Assembly: GCA_003290165.1 (NCBI GenBank)
Contig: QNQO01006969.1
Coordinates: 248,001 to 312,000 of the forward strand
Length of the DNA stretch: 64,000 nucleotides
Direction: 5' to 3'
Origin: Berberis thunbergii
Lineage: Eukaryota > Streptophyta > Magnoliopsida > Ranunculales > Berberidaceae
Every line of letters starts with the position of its first letter. Positions within the stretch are counted from its first letter, which is position 1. Of the stretch, positions 22,189-34,425 are shown piece after piece. The notes under the pieces are model-generated. The model did not search any database, had not been told where the DNA came from, and saw nothing but the letters and a program-made list of their open reading frames with translations. The position numbers and the translations under genes were made by a program.

Positions 22189-22221
<33 letters not shown>

Positions 22222-22749
22222 ACCTTGCAGATCTCCTTGGGTGTTGGCAAATCCTTGCCCAAAACCAAAAACCTAAAACACCCAAGTAAAGGGAAAATCA
22301 AAAACCAAAAACCAAAACCTAAAACCTAAAACCTAAAACCTGAAACCTAAAACCTAAAATGGGAGGGAAAATCAAGAGTTGGGTTTACCTTTTGCAAGAG
22401 GAAAGGGACGAAGGAGACATTCTTTCCTTCTTCTTCCCTGATTTTCGTTTGACCTTCTTCTCTTCTCCTTCGTTTCAGTCGATGACGATGGAGAGGGAGG
22501 ACTTCTTCTTTCCCGGTGTCGAGATGGAAAATGGGGAGAGGGAAAGGGAGAGTCTTTGCCACAGAGAGGAGGAGGGAGAAGCTTCTTCACAGAGGGAGAG
22601 GGAATGAAAATGGGGGAGAAAGAAGCTTTCGATTCCCTCTTCTTCTCCCCCAAATTTTGGATTCCCTCGCAAATTTTTTTTTTTACCACGTCAGCTGCTC
22701 GCGTGCGACGCACATCCCTCGCCCAAACCCTCGACATCTAGAATTGCTC

Positions 22750-22758
22750 TTTCAACTG
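22750..22758. repeat. 9-bp target site duplication, right
   Basis: TTTCAACTG, identical to 9,770-9,778, immediately follows the terminal GAATTGCTC of the MULE. Confidence 0.9.
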
Positions 22759-22775
22759 ATACTTCTCTCATTGTG

Positions 22776-22957
22776 TTGTACAACAGAAAGGCTAACTGTC
22801 GAGGAAATGGGCGAGGAAACCGTTGAGGGGTGGTGTGATCGCTCATCTCCCTCGAGATGCATGTTGATGTTCATTTCAAGGGGAATGAACGGTCACACCA
22901 CCCCATCACTGGTTTCCTCGCCCATTTCCTCGACAGTTAGCTTTTCTTGTTGTACAA
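22776..22957. mobile_element. Foldback MITE, 182 bp
   Basis: The sequence is a near-perfect hairpin. The left arm runs from TTGTACAACAGAAAGGCTAA through GTCGAGGAAATGGGCGAGG to GGTGTGATCG. The right arm (about 22,893-22,957) is its reverse complement with a few mismatches, around a ~50-bp loop. Arms are about 65 bp. No transposase is present. Flanking target duplications are not obvious. It lies 18 bp from the right MULE target duplication, inside the host sequence. Confidence 0.75.
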
Positions 22958-24972
22958 AGATTAGAGAAAAAACCACTTCCCATCAATTATTCTTCCCCTG
23001 ACCAATACCCTAATCACGAGTTTAATGAAGGCCCAAACCCAAGCCCATTAGAAAATATCACTAGTATAAACTCACCCCTTTAAAGTCTTGAAAATGATTA
23101 CCGAATTTTATTTTTTATTTAAATTCAAATAAATTTAATTCTATTTTAATTAATCCAAAATATAATGAATTAGTTTTATGAAATTTAGGGGTATTACATC
23201 ATACACACTTTAAATGGAATCTCGTCCCGAGATTCAGAATATAATAATATTAAGTGAATTTCGAACAATACGATTTGGCAAACGAAAGAAGATTTTTAAA
23301 TACAATTTCAAATGAATCTTAGGTACATAAAAAGTGTGGGTGTTAAAATATATACACCTCAAAAGAATCTCATGCCGAGATTCGGTAGTGGGGGTAACTA
23401 GGTAATTGATTCTACAATAAGCTAACAACTTACCGAATGAAACAACACTAAAGTCCAAATAATAAACCAGTCCAGAATAAATTTTCTGCTAACCCTCCTT
23501 AAGAAGCAAACCACATGTCACATGGACGAACTCATGTATATGCACATAACTTCGTGAGGACAATCACACAAAGATATATTATACAGATTAAGCATGAAAA
23601 AAATGGTGTTATAATATATACAACTAAAAAGGAATTTCGTCCCGAGATTCGATGAAAGGGCTAACTAAACACTTGTGATAACAAACTGCTAAAAGAAAAA
23701 CTAAACGAAATAATGTCCCTCAATATTGACATTAAAACCAAATGTGATTACTCACGCACACACAAATCAAAGGAATCTCATCACGAGATTCATGACGAAA
23801 ATGTAACAATATTAAAAGTTCAAGGTTCACACTTGTCACTTTATACCTAGACCTTTACACTCTTACTCACCCATATTCACATTCCGATGATCACTTAGAC
23901 TTTACCCTAGCCTACGCTAACCAAATGCTCTAATACAAAACTGTCACACCCCAATTTTCGAGAAATCAAAGATTCTTATATCCATGTAGGATTTTTGCTT
24001 CCCCAAAATTTGGGAAGTGATAATTTAATAACAAAAACATTGAACAAAAAAATTAACATAAACAAAAATTCTAATCAGGTTAACTCTTTGGAGATTTCGT
24101 CCCACAAGTAAACCTCCCATATCGCCACCTCAATGACTCTCTAACCCGATAAAGGCTAAATGACTAAGTTTCAATAAGAACATACCCAAGAAGCAAAAGC
24201 TTACTTGGGTCAGCGAGGTAGCTGGTATGAGAAATCTTTATCTCTTAAAATAAAATAAGTTGGACGTTTTAACATGAAATATTCACACGCAATAAAATAA
24301 CACATCACCAACTTGTAGTTTGTCTAGAAGGCAAACATGTCATACTAATAAGTTTACCATTTTCAAGTAACCAATTACTTACCCAACACTCACAACATGG
24401 TAAGTCAAACCTGCAGAAACGTCAGTAGACTTACTATCCTACACAGATTGGTAAGAAGCGAATGAATACAAATTTCTAATTTATCGGTCTTCATAAATAC
24501 AATTTATTTTCAATCAAATACAAATCATAGTCATAATACACTATTACTAAAATATCAAAGAAAAACACATTTTCTGCCTTAAGGAAGACATGTAGTTCTC
24601 ATTCAATAATCGAATGAGCATTTAGTTTCTTCCCTTAAGGCAATCATGCACACACAAAATTTTTGCATCTTTTCCACAATCACACTCTCCTTCTGTGCCG
24701 AACACACCTCACCAAGTGTGCCTCCCTTGCCTTTGAAACCACTCAGAGCGTACATGTTGTAAGTGGAGTGTCACATCGAGGAACACGTCATCTCACCCGA
24801 AGTTCGATCCATGACAAACATTTTCTAAACATTACACGTACTACCGAACTCATATGGAACGGTGTACTCGATATGCAAGTAAGTCTGCATACTAAAATTA
24901 TATAACACGTATAAAAGCAAGTCTACATACTAAAACTAAATATTTTTTTTGGGGGAGTTGTGGAATAGAGTA
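22958..24972 (-). mobile_element. Degenerate Ty3/gypsy (chromovirus-like) 3' end and LTR remnants
   Basis: Read on the minus strand, 23,196 downward starts TGTAATACCCCTAAATTTC, a common LTR start. Just upstream of it (23,200-23,790 plus coordinates) four variants of GAATCTCGTCCCGAGATTC occur (near 23,218, 23,363, 23,631 and 23,772). This motif resembles the 3'-end sequence before the polypurine tract of plant chromoviruses of the Tekay/Del type. At 23,942 a plus-strand TGTCACACCCCAATTTTCG also looks like an LTR edge. No coding domain survives, so the family call is tentative. Confidence 0.35.
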
Positions 24973-25382
24973 CAAAATCAATTAAAATTCAAAACTCTTT
25001 CACGGTGACACGTTATCAATCCTAAACAAATCAACCAAAGTATCCACCCTTCTTTTGGGAGACAAATAATGTTTTCTTAACTAAATTTTCCATAACACAA
25101 CAAGGATCAAACCCAATTCAATATGAAGTACTCCTTAGCAAGTCAATTTGCATAACAATCCAAACTATACAATTTGTACTAGTGCCATAACCTTTAGTTG
25201 TCATTGCCTTCATTCATGTATATGTAAAAAAAAATATTTTGGACAATATACAAAGAGTAATGACAATTTGGACAACACGCAAAGAGTAAGGACACGTTCA
25301 AATTCCTTCTACATGTTGCCACATGCTAACAAGACAACAATACCAATTCTGAACTAACACACAATCTGTATATATTCCCTAT
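24973..25382 (+). repeat. Direct repeat, right copy (partner at 7,249-7,631)
   Basis: About 410 bp aligned end to end with the left copy apart from a 41-bp insertion near 25,125-25,165 and scattered substitutions. Both copies contain the CATTCATGTATATGTAAA and ACATGTTGCCACATGCTAAC words. Confidence 0.75.
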
Positions 25383-26074
25383 CGGCTAATGAATAAAAAG
25401 ATTGAAACCTTCAACTTCCATTTGCACAAAGGGAGAAATTTTCACTTTACATATCAGTAATCACTATTACACAACTTCTTACTAGAAAACAAAAATTACA
25501 AAAATGAGTTAACAACTAGCTCAAATAGAGAATGGGTTGGATTTTACTTGAGATTTGGAATGGTAGGGAAGGCTTTGGCGCTTTTCCTTTTCCACAAATC
25601 AATCCCCAATTTGATCTCTCATTCTCACTCTCACTCACAAAAGGATAAGAATGGTCGTTACCTAGAGAGTTGCTTCAAACAAACAACTGAAAAAGCACAT
25701 AATACACAAGTTAGCATTGATTCAAATCTATTGAACTAAAAAAAAAACTAATCAAACCATTACTCAAAATTATCAAAAAAAAATGTCACTAATTTTCTCC
25801 ACAACTGCAACTTCACTCGTCACACCTTCATCTCCATCGTATTTCCAAAACATTATTGTCTGTTCATTCAAACCCACTTTAGTCTTCTCAAATATGCCAA
25901 CAAAACAAACAAGATATAGAAAACAAACCAATTAGAAGATTTGATTAGAGCAACATAATGTTTCAATTTCATCCCCTCATCTTGTGTTGTTATCTACTAC
26001 GTTCCTCCAAACATCTCTTTACCTCCTATTCCAAATTTCACCATACCCAGATGACTAGTCTTGCCTTACCAACT
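25383..26074. other. AT-rich stretch without a recognisable gene
   Basis: Contains CTCATTCTCACTCTCACTCA-like pyrimidine words and poly-A tracts. Nothing else can be supported. Confidence 0.3.
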
Positions 26075-26340
26075 TCAAACATTATCTACAAGACCCCACA
26101 AATAGCCTGAAAAGCTTGAACAAAATCTCTTTGTCCAACCCTTCCACTAACTTTAACTCAAACCTCCATGGCATCACTTGCAACAACAACAAAGTCTTCA
26201 AACTATCACTCACACATCTCTATCTCCAAGGTTTCATCTCTCCACACCTCTCCACATTCACTATTCCTTTACGACAAATACCCATTTGGCTTGCCCCATT
26301 TTCTATAAACTCCAAACCCTTTGATCCATTTGAGTTTTGA
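26075..26340 (+). pseudogene. LRR receptor-like protein N-terminal fragment
   Basis: The frame reads SLKSLNKISLSNPSTNFNS, then HGITCNNNKVFKLSLTHLYL and QGFISPHLSTFT. This has the form of the LRRNT cap plus first leucine-rich repeat of plant LRR receptor-like proteins: (W/H)G(I/V)TC, then V..L.L....L.G.I.P.L..L. No signal peptide, further repeats or kinase follow. After STFT the similarity ends and the frame closes at 26,340. It is most likely a truncated pseudogene exon. Confidence 0.5.
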
Positions 26341-27439
26341 ATCTAGAGTTTAAATCTCATAAAATTGCTTACAAATGACAGAGTTTGGGTATTCGAACAA
26401 GGTGTTGCGAAGGAGGTGTGAAAGAAGAGATTTTGATAGATGGATTGGGAAGTAGAGATCGAGACATGGAGAGGGAAGAAGATGATAGAGGTATCTGGTG
26501 TTTTTTGCGACGACAAGAGAGCTTGGAAGGGAGATCTTCTATGAAGAGAGGTGGAAAGACGTGAGGGAGGAGAGATGATTGAGAGGTTTTGTCTCGCGAA
26601 TTGTTTTCCTAAGATATCTAAGGTGTCCAATTCCCTACAATGGTGGAAATATGTGGCATGTGTAGGCATTCTATGCCCAGAAACAAAACCCCAAAAAAAC
26701 ACACAAAATCTTATTCCAAGTGGGAATAGGATTCCCATGAAATGGGTGTAGCCAAACACACCCTCAAATCCATATCAAACCCATTATCACTATAGATGTC
26801 TTCCAAGTTATGGAATGTTTTGCAAAACAAATCAGATTTAGGCCCATTATTTTTTGGCATGTCGACAAACTCCAACTATCCGAGGGGGAGAATCAAACCA
26901 TATTCAAATGTTTTTAGGAAAGTAATCTCTATTCTAGGCTAGTAGTTGCCTACAGTTTATTGACTAATATTTGTCTTAGGTTAGTAGTTTATTTTATTTT
27001 TTGAAGGGTCCTATGTTAGTAGTTGCTATATTTATTTAGTTTTAATGTTACTTGATATTTTAGGAAGATTGAACCTCTATTGTAGTTGTATTCTTTTAAT
27101 TTTATGAATGTCAATTACTTTCAAAGAAATAATGTGTTTTTTATTTTATTTTATTTTAGCAAAACCATGGCACTCTTTTTCATTAATTTGTATTTGTTTA
27201 TTTATTGGTATCACTACCAAAGAGTTTTGGTACAATTAGCTATGGCAAGCAAGCATGGAGAATGTTTGCAACCAAACGGTGGAAAACATGAAAATTTTTA
27301 TTCTCCTTTGAAAAATTATTGACAACCAAACAAGGACAAAAACATCTTCTTAAGAAAATTTTAACCAAGCCAAAATTTTCTTTTCCAACCAAAATTTTCC
27401 TAACTACCCAACAAACCCTAAGTCTCGAGGCCTAAAGGG
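26341..27439. other. No recognisable gene; possible MITE end
   Basis: Long minus-strand frames at 26,343-26,759 are Ser-rich and lack domains. The words GGGAATAGGATTCCCATGAA and CCAAACACACCCTC near 26,720-26,765 resemble one terminus of a common plant MITE type, but I could not find the matching end. Confidence 0.25.
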
Positions 27440-27745
27440 AATACTTGTAAAAGGGTTTTCAAGATTGTTTGGGTCGGATATGGGTAGGCTCCATGCCTTT
27501 AAGCCTTCATCTCAATATGAGCAATGGACTTTGCATGTCACCTAATTACCGAGATGACATATGTCAGGTAAAAACATGTTGCATGCCTTAAGAGAACAAT
27601 TCTAAAATGTTCTCAATATTGCTTGGGTTGGATGTGAGTAGGCTTCATGTCCTTGAGCCTTCATCTCAATATGAGTGATGAATTTCACGTGACAATTTTT
27701 CTAAGTGTTGAGATGACGTGGGTCAAGTAAACACACGTTGTAGAA
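27440..27745. repeat. Two tandem units of ~154 bp
   Basis: CAAGATTGTTTGGGTCGGAT (27,460) and CAATATTGCTTGGGTTGGAT (27,614) start matching blocks that both continue with GTAGGCT.CATG and CCTTCATCTCAATATGAG. The spacing is about 154 bp. The units are diverged. Confidence 0.65.
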
Positions 27746-30700
27746 CACTCATGGAAAAGTATTTGGCACACTAAATATACATTTTCCATTTGCATACATA
27801 AACCCGCCACTAAAGATATTCTCTTGAAAGATGTTGGACTTACTAGCATGAACGTCCTTGGTATGAATTGGGCAAAGACATATAGTTTGACCGAAATGTG
27901 TCCAACTATGCACATAGGCCAGGGTGGTGGAGGGTCGATATCACTATCCTATTAGGGTTAAAAGTATGATGGGAGATTTCTAAGCCTAGGACTTATTTGA
28001 TTAAATAGGAGGGGTTGTCCCTCTCTACAGACATGGCACATAACTCACCAATTGGAGGCTTGTTCTTACAAAAGGTAGACATCCTCATAGTCGTTGATTT
28101 TACAAGACTTGGATTTCGATTATTCGAATCTTCAACATTATTAGATTATTAACGCTCAATTAGGCATGCCTTAGATCCCCTTATTATTTTAACAAGAATG
28201 GTTCAAGCTCCAAAGGATTGGATATTTGCATCCGAGAAAACCCATTTTGCAAAATACAACACTTTTTCTTCATCTTCAAGCATGTTGGAATGGAGACAAA
28301 GGAAAATAGTAAAAACAATAAAAATAAGGAAGTAATTAATGGTTTAGAATAAGAGATGTGAGTATTAAGTTAGTTAGAAAGCTAAAAAACTAGAAAGTGG
28401 GAGTCATCATGGAGAAATCAAATTTTATAACCTTATTTTTCATACTTGATCCCAATACTCTTGATAATTAGTTATTTTCGATATGGTTTTAAAGTTCCTG
28501 ACAATTGAAAATGTTTTAAATGTTTGTATTGTCGTTATTTTAAAATACAACTATAATAAACTAATGTATAACTTGGATAGGACTGTAAAAACATTCAAGG
28601 TAGTTACCCTAATCCTTGTTGGCTTCATATAGTAGAGATAAATAAATAAAAGGAAAAACACTCCCTTATGGGAAAAAAGAAAATAAAAGTGGCTTCCACA
28701 ATGAAATTGGTCTTCATTGTGCTTTTAATATCTCAAGTTTTTTTGGTCACTTGATGATAGGCAACAACGCCATTTGATTGAGCTCAAAATTCTTGTCGCC
28801 TAAAACTCCAAGCAAAACAACATTTTTTGGGGTGTTTCATTTTGTTCCCTTCTTATCAATGTACCTGCAGGATTATAAAGAAAATTTAGGTAAAGTGGTT
28901 CATAGGGGTTATCGTCCTATTCACCAAGTTAAAAATGATATCAAGCTCAAATTTTCAAAAACACCTTAGAAGACCAAATAAAATAAATAAAAATGGTGGA
29001 AAGAAGGAAGTTGGTAAAACTAAGATTTGGAGAAACGGAGATATTACATATATATCAACAAATATGAAAATTTTGAAGAAAGGTCTCAAGGTTTGGAAAA
29101 TCCACGTCTTAGCTTTTTGTAATGATTAACTTGTAACACATTTTAGTATTTTCAGAAACACTTTATTTAAACTTTAATTCAATACCAATGCTCAAAATAA
29201 AACTCATTTTTATGCAAGAATTTCATTTACCTCTTTCTATGATAAAAGAAACACATTGACTATCATTAATCCACCCCTCCTTCAATGATGATTTTTCAAT
29301 AAATGGGCATAATTTACGAAGAATTGAAGAACTATGAAAAACAAATATAATTCTTTGTTTTTCAAGTCCTTATCGTTTGCGCATAATCCTTTGTTGTCCA
29401 TCTTTCGATTTGACAACTTTGATTCATTGGTTGAATCAAGGATTAATAAAAATGATACAAGCTTTATTTATTTTCATGAATTGAGATGAGAGGTTTAGCC
29501 TACCATTGTCATTTCATGAATTGTTTTAAAAGTAATTTATAGAATTAGGAAGGGAGATGATGAAGTAAACTAAATAAATTAAAAATAAACTAATGCATAA
29601 AATAAAGTAAATGGAATAAAAATACTAACTTTATTGCAGTAAAACTAAAAGCTTACACGTAATAACCTTGACTTGAATCAAAGTTTCAACAAATGAATGA
29701 AAGACAAGAACTAGAAATGAAGGATATGTGAGATGTATGAGATGCATAAGATGCCCTTCTTCAAGAGTTTGAGAGTCTATTTTCAATGGTCTCCTCTAAG
29801 GCTAGAAATGGGGAAAAGATCCAATACATTATGTTCCAAATCATACATATGAAATCAAGGAAAAGATAATTAAGGATAGATATATCAAGAGAGTCCATGC
29901 ATTGTGTGACAAAACTCAAGGTAATGGAATATTATTTGATTTGATGTTTTATTCGATTTAGAATATGTTTTGAGTTGATGCTTTATTTGCCTTGATGATT
30001 GCATGCTCCACACTTGAAGTTTTTATCTTGAAACTTGCCACATGTTTCCATCACAAATCACCACCAATTGGATTCAAATCTAGACTTCCTAAAAGGTCTT
30101 GGAATGGAACTCTGGATCCACACGTACCAATAACATGCCTAAATAACTCGAATTACATATTTTTATTAATTTCATAATTTCTCCAACTGTTCTTCATCAT
30201 GCTAATTTATGGAAGAATTGTTTCGAATTTCGCGCATTTTCTTGATTTCCTGCAAAAATGATGACAATAATCAATTTTGAGATAAATATAGGCATTTAAT
30301 TAATTTTAAGCACAAATAGAAACTAATAAAAAAACTAAGGCGTAAAAATCAATGTTTCAAGTGCTTATCACACCACCACCCAAACAACCTTTTGCAAATC
30401 TTCTAGCAAATAGAAGCGAAAAGAAAGATAAGCTTACAATACAATTTTTTATTGTTCATAAAGTTCACAAAGAAATCAAGGCCACTTTCGCTGGTATGAC
30501 TCGATTGCATTTACAATGTGCAACAATGCCTTGAACCTGTAGCATGACACTAAAGGAGGAAATTTAGCCTCCCGAGGTTTATCTAGGATGAACACCCATA
30601 AACATTTTTTTAAAGAAAAATTGGTGTTTCCCCTATTTATCTTTGAGAATATCCTTGTTATTCAATCACATAAAAGATAAGAGGCATGTGTAGTTAGTTA

Positions 30701-33652
30701 CTAAAATGCACATTACTATTAAGCAACCTTGGAAGATGGTGTGTGTGTGAAATTAACCAACAACATGAACTTTTTCCTGTCAAAGTAAGGTACATCCTAA
30801 TCCAACTTTAGAACAATTGTTTTGACTTCAAAACTCAATAGTTAATTCTCTTAAATGACCACTTTGAGATTGTTTAAATATTTTCTCCCTTGCATGTGAG
30901 AAAAAAAATAAGTATGAAAATTAATAGGTCTCACATGCAATTAAAAACAAATGGATGTGAAAAAAATAATAGTCTCACTGAATGAATATTGATCACTTGC
31001 AGAATGTGGTATTGCTTACCATAGTGCCTTCTCATCTATTTTCCACTTCTTACCATAAATTACCATAGGTTTAATTAGGAGTTCTCTAGGAAAAAAATTT
31101 TAATTTAGCTTGCATTTTTTTTTGGAGGAAGAGGAGTGGGATATATGGTAAGTAAAGAAATGTTTCTAATCAAGTAGCTTAATAGGGAACTCGTCAATCA
31201 CTTCCTCTTATTTTCCTTTTTTTCATAACTTTTTTATCAATGCTTTCTCATCTGAAATACCTTGGACCTTATATTTTTACTTTGCACTCATCCCCTTTTC
31301 TTCATAAAACTTCCTAACATTTTTTAGACTGGGTAACAATTGTTTTTGTCTAATAACCCAAGACAAAGGCTCACATTGGTTTTCGATGGAATGGTTAGCA
31401 AAGTGGTTTTCAAAAGGTTTAAATGAATAAGAAATGCCTAATTTACCTTCTAAGGTTTGCTAATGTTATAAGTCTCAAATAAACTACAAAACTTATGTTT
31501 CTGTTAACTCAAAAAAGATTGCATCCTTAGTGATCAACTAAAAAGAAGAATAATGAAACTTCACAACCAATAAAATTTGAGTCATCATGCAACTCAGAAT
31601 TGTGTAAAAGCTATCAAAATAAATAAAATGTTTGATGATAGCTCACAAGGTTTAAGTCTTGACAATTATTCCTCTAGATTCTCATGAAGTTACTTACTTT
31701 TCTATTCCAAACTACATTTGTGGCCATTGTGCAAAAAAAAAAAAAAGTTTGTTCCTAAATGCTCAAATGCAATATTTACTATAGTAATAAACTTCCAACA
31801 TTTTTTGCCTAAATGTAATGAATCAAGTAATCATTCTCATCATAATAAGGATACCACACCATTTTTATTTTTTTTGAATTTTTTTTTCAAAAGAGGTATG
31901 AATTTTGATAAATCTCTCTACCCAAAACAAATAAAACACTATTCCCAGTGTTAAAAATGAAATGGAAAGTAAGAAATAAAAATAGGAACTTGATATTGGT
32001 GGGGGTGACAAATTACCTAAGGTGATATGTTGCACATATTCACCGTCCTTGCAATAAAAAAGATAGAGTTGGTGGGGTGATATATTAACACGAAATACAT
32101 CACCTCCAAAAGAACATTAACGATACTTTTTTTGGGTTAATGAATGAATGAATACATAAACTAATTGGACTGCCTGCCAGTAGCGCTAACTTTAATGTCG
32201 TCAGCACGACACAATGAGGGTATACTTGATTTTTTTTAAGTTGTGTTTTTTTAGGTATAGGATTATTCTATTAAGAAATTTTGTAAAAGAAAATTATCTT
32301 AATCAATTTCTTTTGTCATTTTTGTGGCATTAACTATTTGTCTCTTTTTTACGACTAAAATACCCAAACTACTCATGTCTAAAAGTGTAGGCCAATGACT
32401 CTTGATGGGGGGTTGAATTTCTTCAAAAACCAATTTGAATGTTAGGAATCTTTGTGCAGAAATGTTCGACATCAAAGATCATCCCTTAAACACATCAGGG
32501 AACGGTGTTACCACTCTAAAGAAGTTTACTACAATTAGTTTTCTACCATCGTGTTTAGTTGATTCACTTTAAGAGAAGAACAAAAGTAGATGGGGGGTGA
32601 TTCACCCTTTAAAAATTATAGCTTACACAGAAAAAGATTATGTCAACTTAGAATGACCTAGCTGACTAGGATGTAAATTAAGATCTTGTACCAAATAGAG
32701 TAAATTTGTATAAAGTGTAGAAAGAGTACATATTAGATAGAGTTTGAAGCCTACAATAGGGTAAGAATGAGTTAAGAAATTTTAAATTTGTAATTCTCTC
32801 TTCTAGTGACACTCTTTATCGGATAGAGAGACAATACACTCTTTTCAATCACTTACAAAACTCAATGAGTGATGAATTATTAATCTTAATATGAGATGAA
32901 GAGATTCAAGGCTCAACAACTTTGCATTGAAGACATTTTCAAACTCTCTACTTGCATCAACCTTTTCATTGTTCTCGAATTTCTTTAAATAACCATCACA
33001 AGCATAAATATTAATGTTCTTCCTATTCAGTTTCTTTAAAAATCTTGTCAAACCCTTTTGCGCAATTAAGAACACCTGCAAATAATAGGTTTCAAGTCAT
33101 TTTCTTGGAATATTAGAGATATTTGGTCAAAAAATATTATGGTCAACCAAGGTTGTTAAGGCTAAAGAGCCTAGTCAGCCCGTGTTGTGCTAGAATTTAA
33201 ATTTTAAATTTGAATTATTTAAGCTCACCCAATTACATAGTCTCGGTTGTTATTGACTTTGTTTCATCTTCAACCTCATCTTGGGTTTTAGTCTTCTAGA
33301 ATTTTCTCTTGAATCTGATCATCTTGACTTCAATCTTCGTCCAATCTTCAACCAATTTATACTTTGACTTTGGTCAACTTTGGTTTTTAATTTCCAAGCC
33401 TAGCTGGACTAGTCGGCCTCCCTGCATTGGCTTGGCTTGGGCTACGATTTTAATGACATTGAGACACTTATTTGATTTCTTGCTTAGCCTCGTGGTTTTG
33501 ACCCGTTCTTCATGAGTTACCTTTAGTCTTCTTATCTTTGATTGTGGTATTTAAATCTTTGACTTCGATCTTCTTGAACTAGGTAACCTTTTTGAAATAT
33601 ATTTTCAAAGCAGATGACTTGTTTCTTAAACTTTTGATATATGATTTATAAT
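27746..33652. other. AT-rich 5.9-kb stretch without a recognisable gene
   Basis: No open frame here exceeds about 80 residues or shows a domain I recognise. There are many poly-A/T tracts. No tRNA cloverleaf, rRNA or satellite array was apparent. It is probably old degraded repeat DNA. Confidence 0.35.
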
Positions 33653-33841
33653 TGATGTGTCCAAAAATCATCCTCCTATAAGTTTGACTTGCAAAACAAA
33701 TGTTAAACTGCCAAGGACCACCTTTTTGGTGGCTAAAAGCACTCCGATGCTAAAGTCAACAACTCTATTTGAAGAAGGAAGTAAATATGGACAAAACTCA
33801 GTTAAAGTTGCATTCTTGTGTCAAATGTTCCATTTACCTTT
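33653..33841 (-). repeat. Outer 3' LTR, first piece
   Basis: About 75 bp at its left end align with 63,491-63,565. It ends at the 5-bp site CCTTT used by the inner element. Confidence 0.75.
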
Positions 33842-34422
33842 TGATGATACATAAAAACGGTCACACCCCGGAGTCGTACATGTGTCATGATGATATTGAG
33901 AAATTACGGCCTCAAGCATCAGCCCAACTATCCTCAATACCCATAAGCCCTCTTCAGGCAAACATCTCAAGCATCAGCTTCAGACAACAACTACAGCTGC
34001 TCTCTGCTTCCAACTTGGAAGCAAACTCTTCCACACAGAGAAACTCCCTTCTACGGATTGCTTTTGGATTGGGAACTATCTCTCGCTATCTAGGAACACG
34101 GAGCTAACAAGGAACCTTCCTCCTACAGCACGACTCCTAATTAGGGAGGGATCTCCACGAAGATCTCCTTCCTAAACTACACTTACGATGGCCTCGTAGA
34201 ACTAGAACTCCTTGCATTATAAATAAGACATGAGGTTGGTAAGCTAAGGTACACTACAAATTCTCTGTTGCAGCATTTTACCTTCCTCATAGCCATGTCT
34301 TACTTTAGCATCGCAGTGCCATCGGCCACCCCACGGTGGTCTCTGGCTCACGTGCGTTACTTGTGCAAGTCAGCAAGTCAGCAGGACTAGGTCAAAGCAG
34401 TGAGCGAAAAAATACTGCATCG
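33842..34422 (+). repeat. Inner element 5' LTR (581 bp)
   Basis: Aligns with 56,408-57,061 but lacks about 72 bp present there (around 56,490-56,565). The missing segment lies between GCCCAAC-type short repeats, consistent with a slippage or recombination deletion. CATTATAAATAAGACATGAG at about 34,215 supplies a TATA-like box. Confidence 0.88.
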
Positions 34423-34425
34423 ATT

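Larger units (their letters stand above)
9779..22749. mobile_element. Giant Pack-MULE with kilobase-scale inverted arms and multiple captured genes
   Basis: The element begins GAGCAATTCTAGATGTCGAG and ends with the reverse complement, and is bracketed by the 9-bp duplication TTTCAACTG. Total length is 12,971 bp. Layout: left arm 9,779-16,309, unique loop 16,310-19,559, inverted right arm 19,560-22,749. The arms share a GC-richer terminus (about 60-120 bp in), a CT-rich leader at about 9,880-10,130 followed by a possible splice donor, then PDI, RRP44 and DUF26 exon fragments. The loop carries EFR3-like, RlmN-like, epimerase-like and H-protein exons. No MURA transposase is present, so it is non-autonomous. 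Captured exons keep their introns, so capture was at the DNA level, as known for Pack-MULEs. Confidence 0.88.
19560..22749 (-). repeat. Right inverted arm of the Pack-MULE, 3.2 kb
   Basis: Reverse complement of the left arm with a single copy of the chimeric module (about 20,100-21,720). It mostly differs from the left copies by point changes and homopolymer-length differences. Its A-run is at 22,191-22,214. Because both arms would lie in one transcript, the element could fold into a stem of roughly 3 kb. Confidence 0.9.

Noticed and set aside
26343..26759. 138-codon minus-strand ORF
   Set aside because: Ser/His/Phe-rich with no domain. Its strand complement is equally open, and part overlaps a MITE-like terminus.
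27746..33652. tRNA, rRNA, microRNA or satellite in the gene-free stretch
   Set aside because: No cloverleaf-like A/B box pair, rRNA word or tandem period was apparent by reading; a covariance-model scan would be needed to exclude weak RNA genes.
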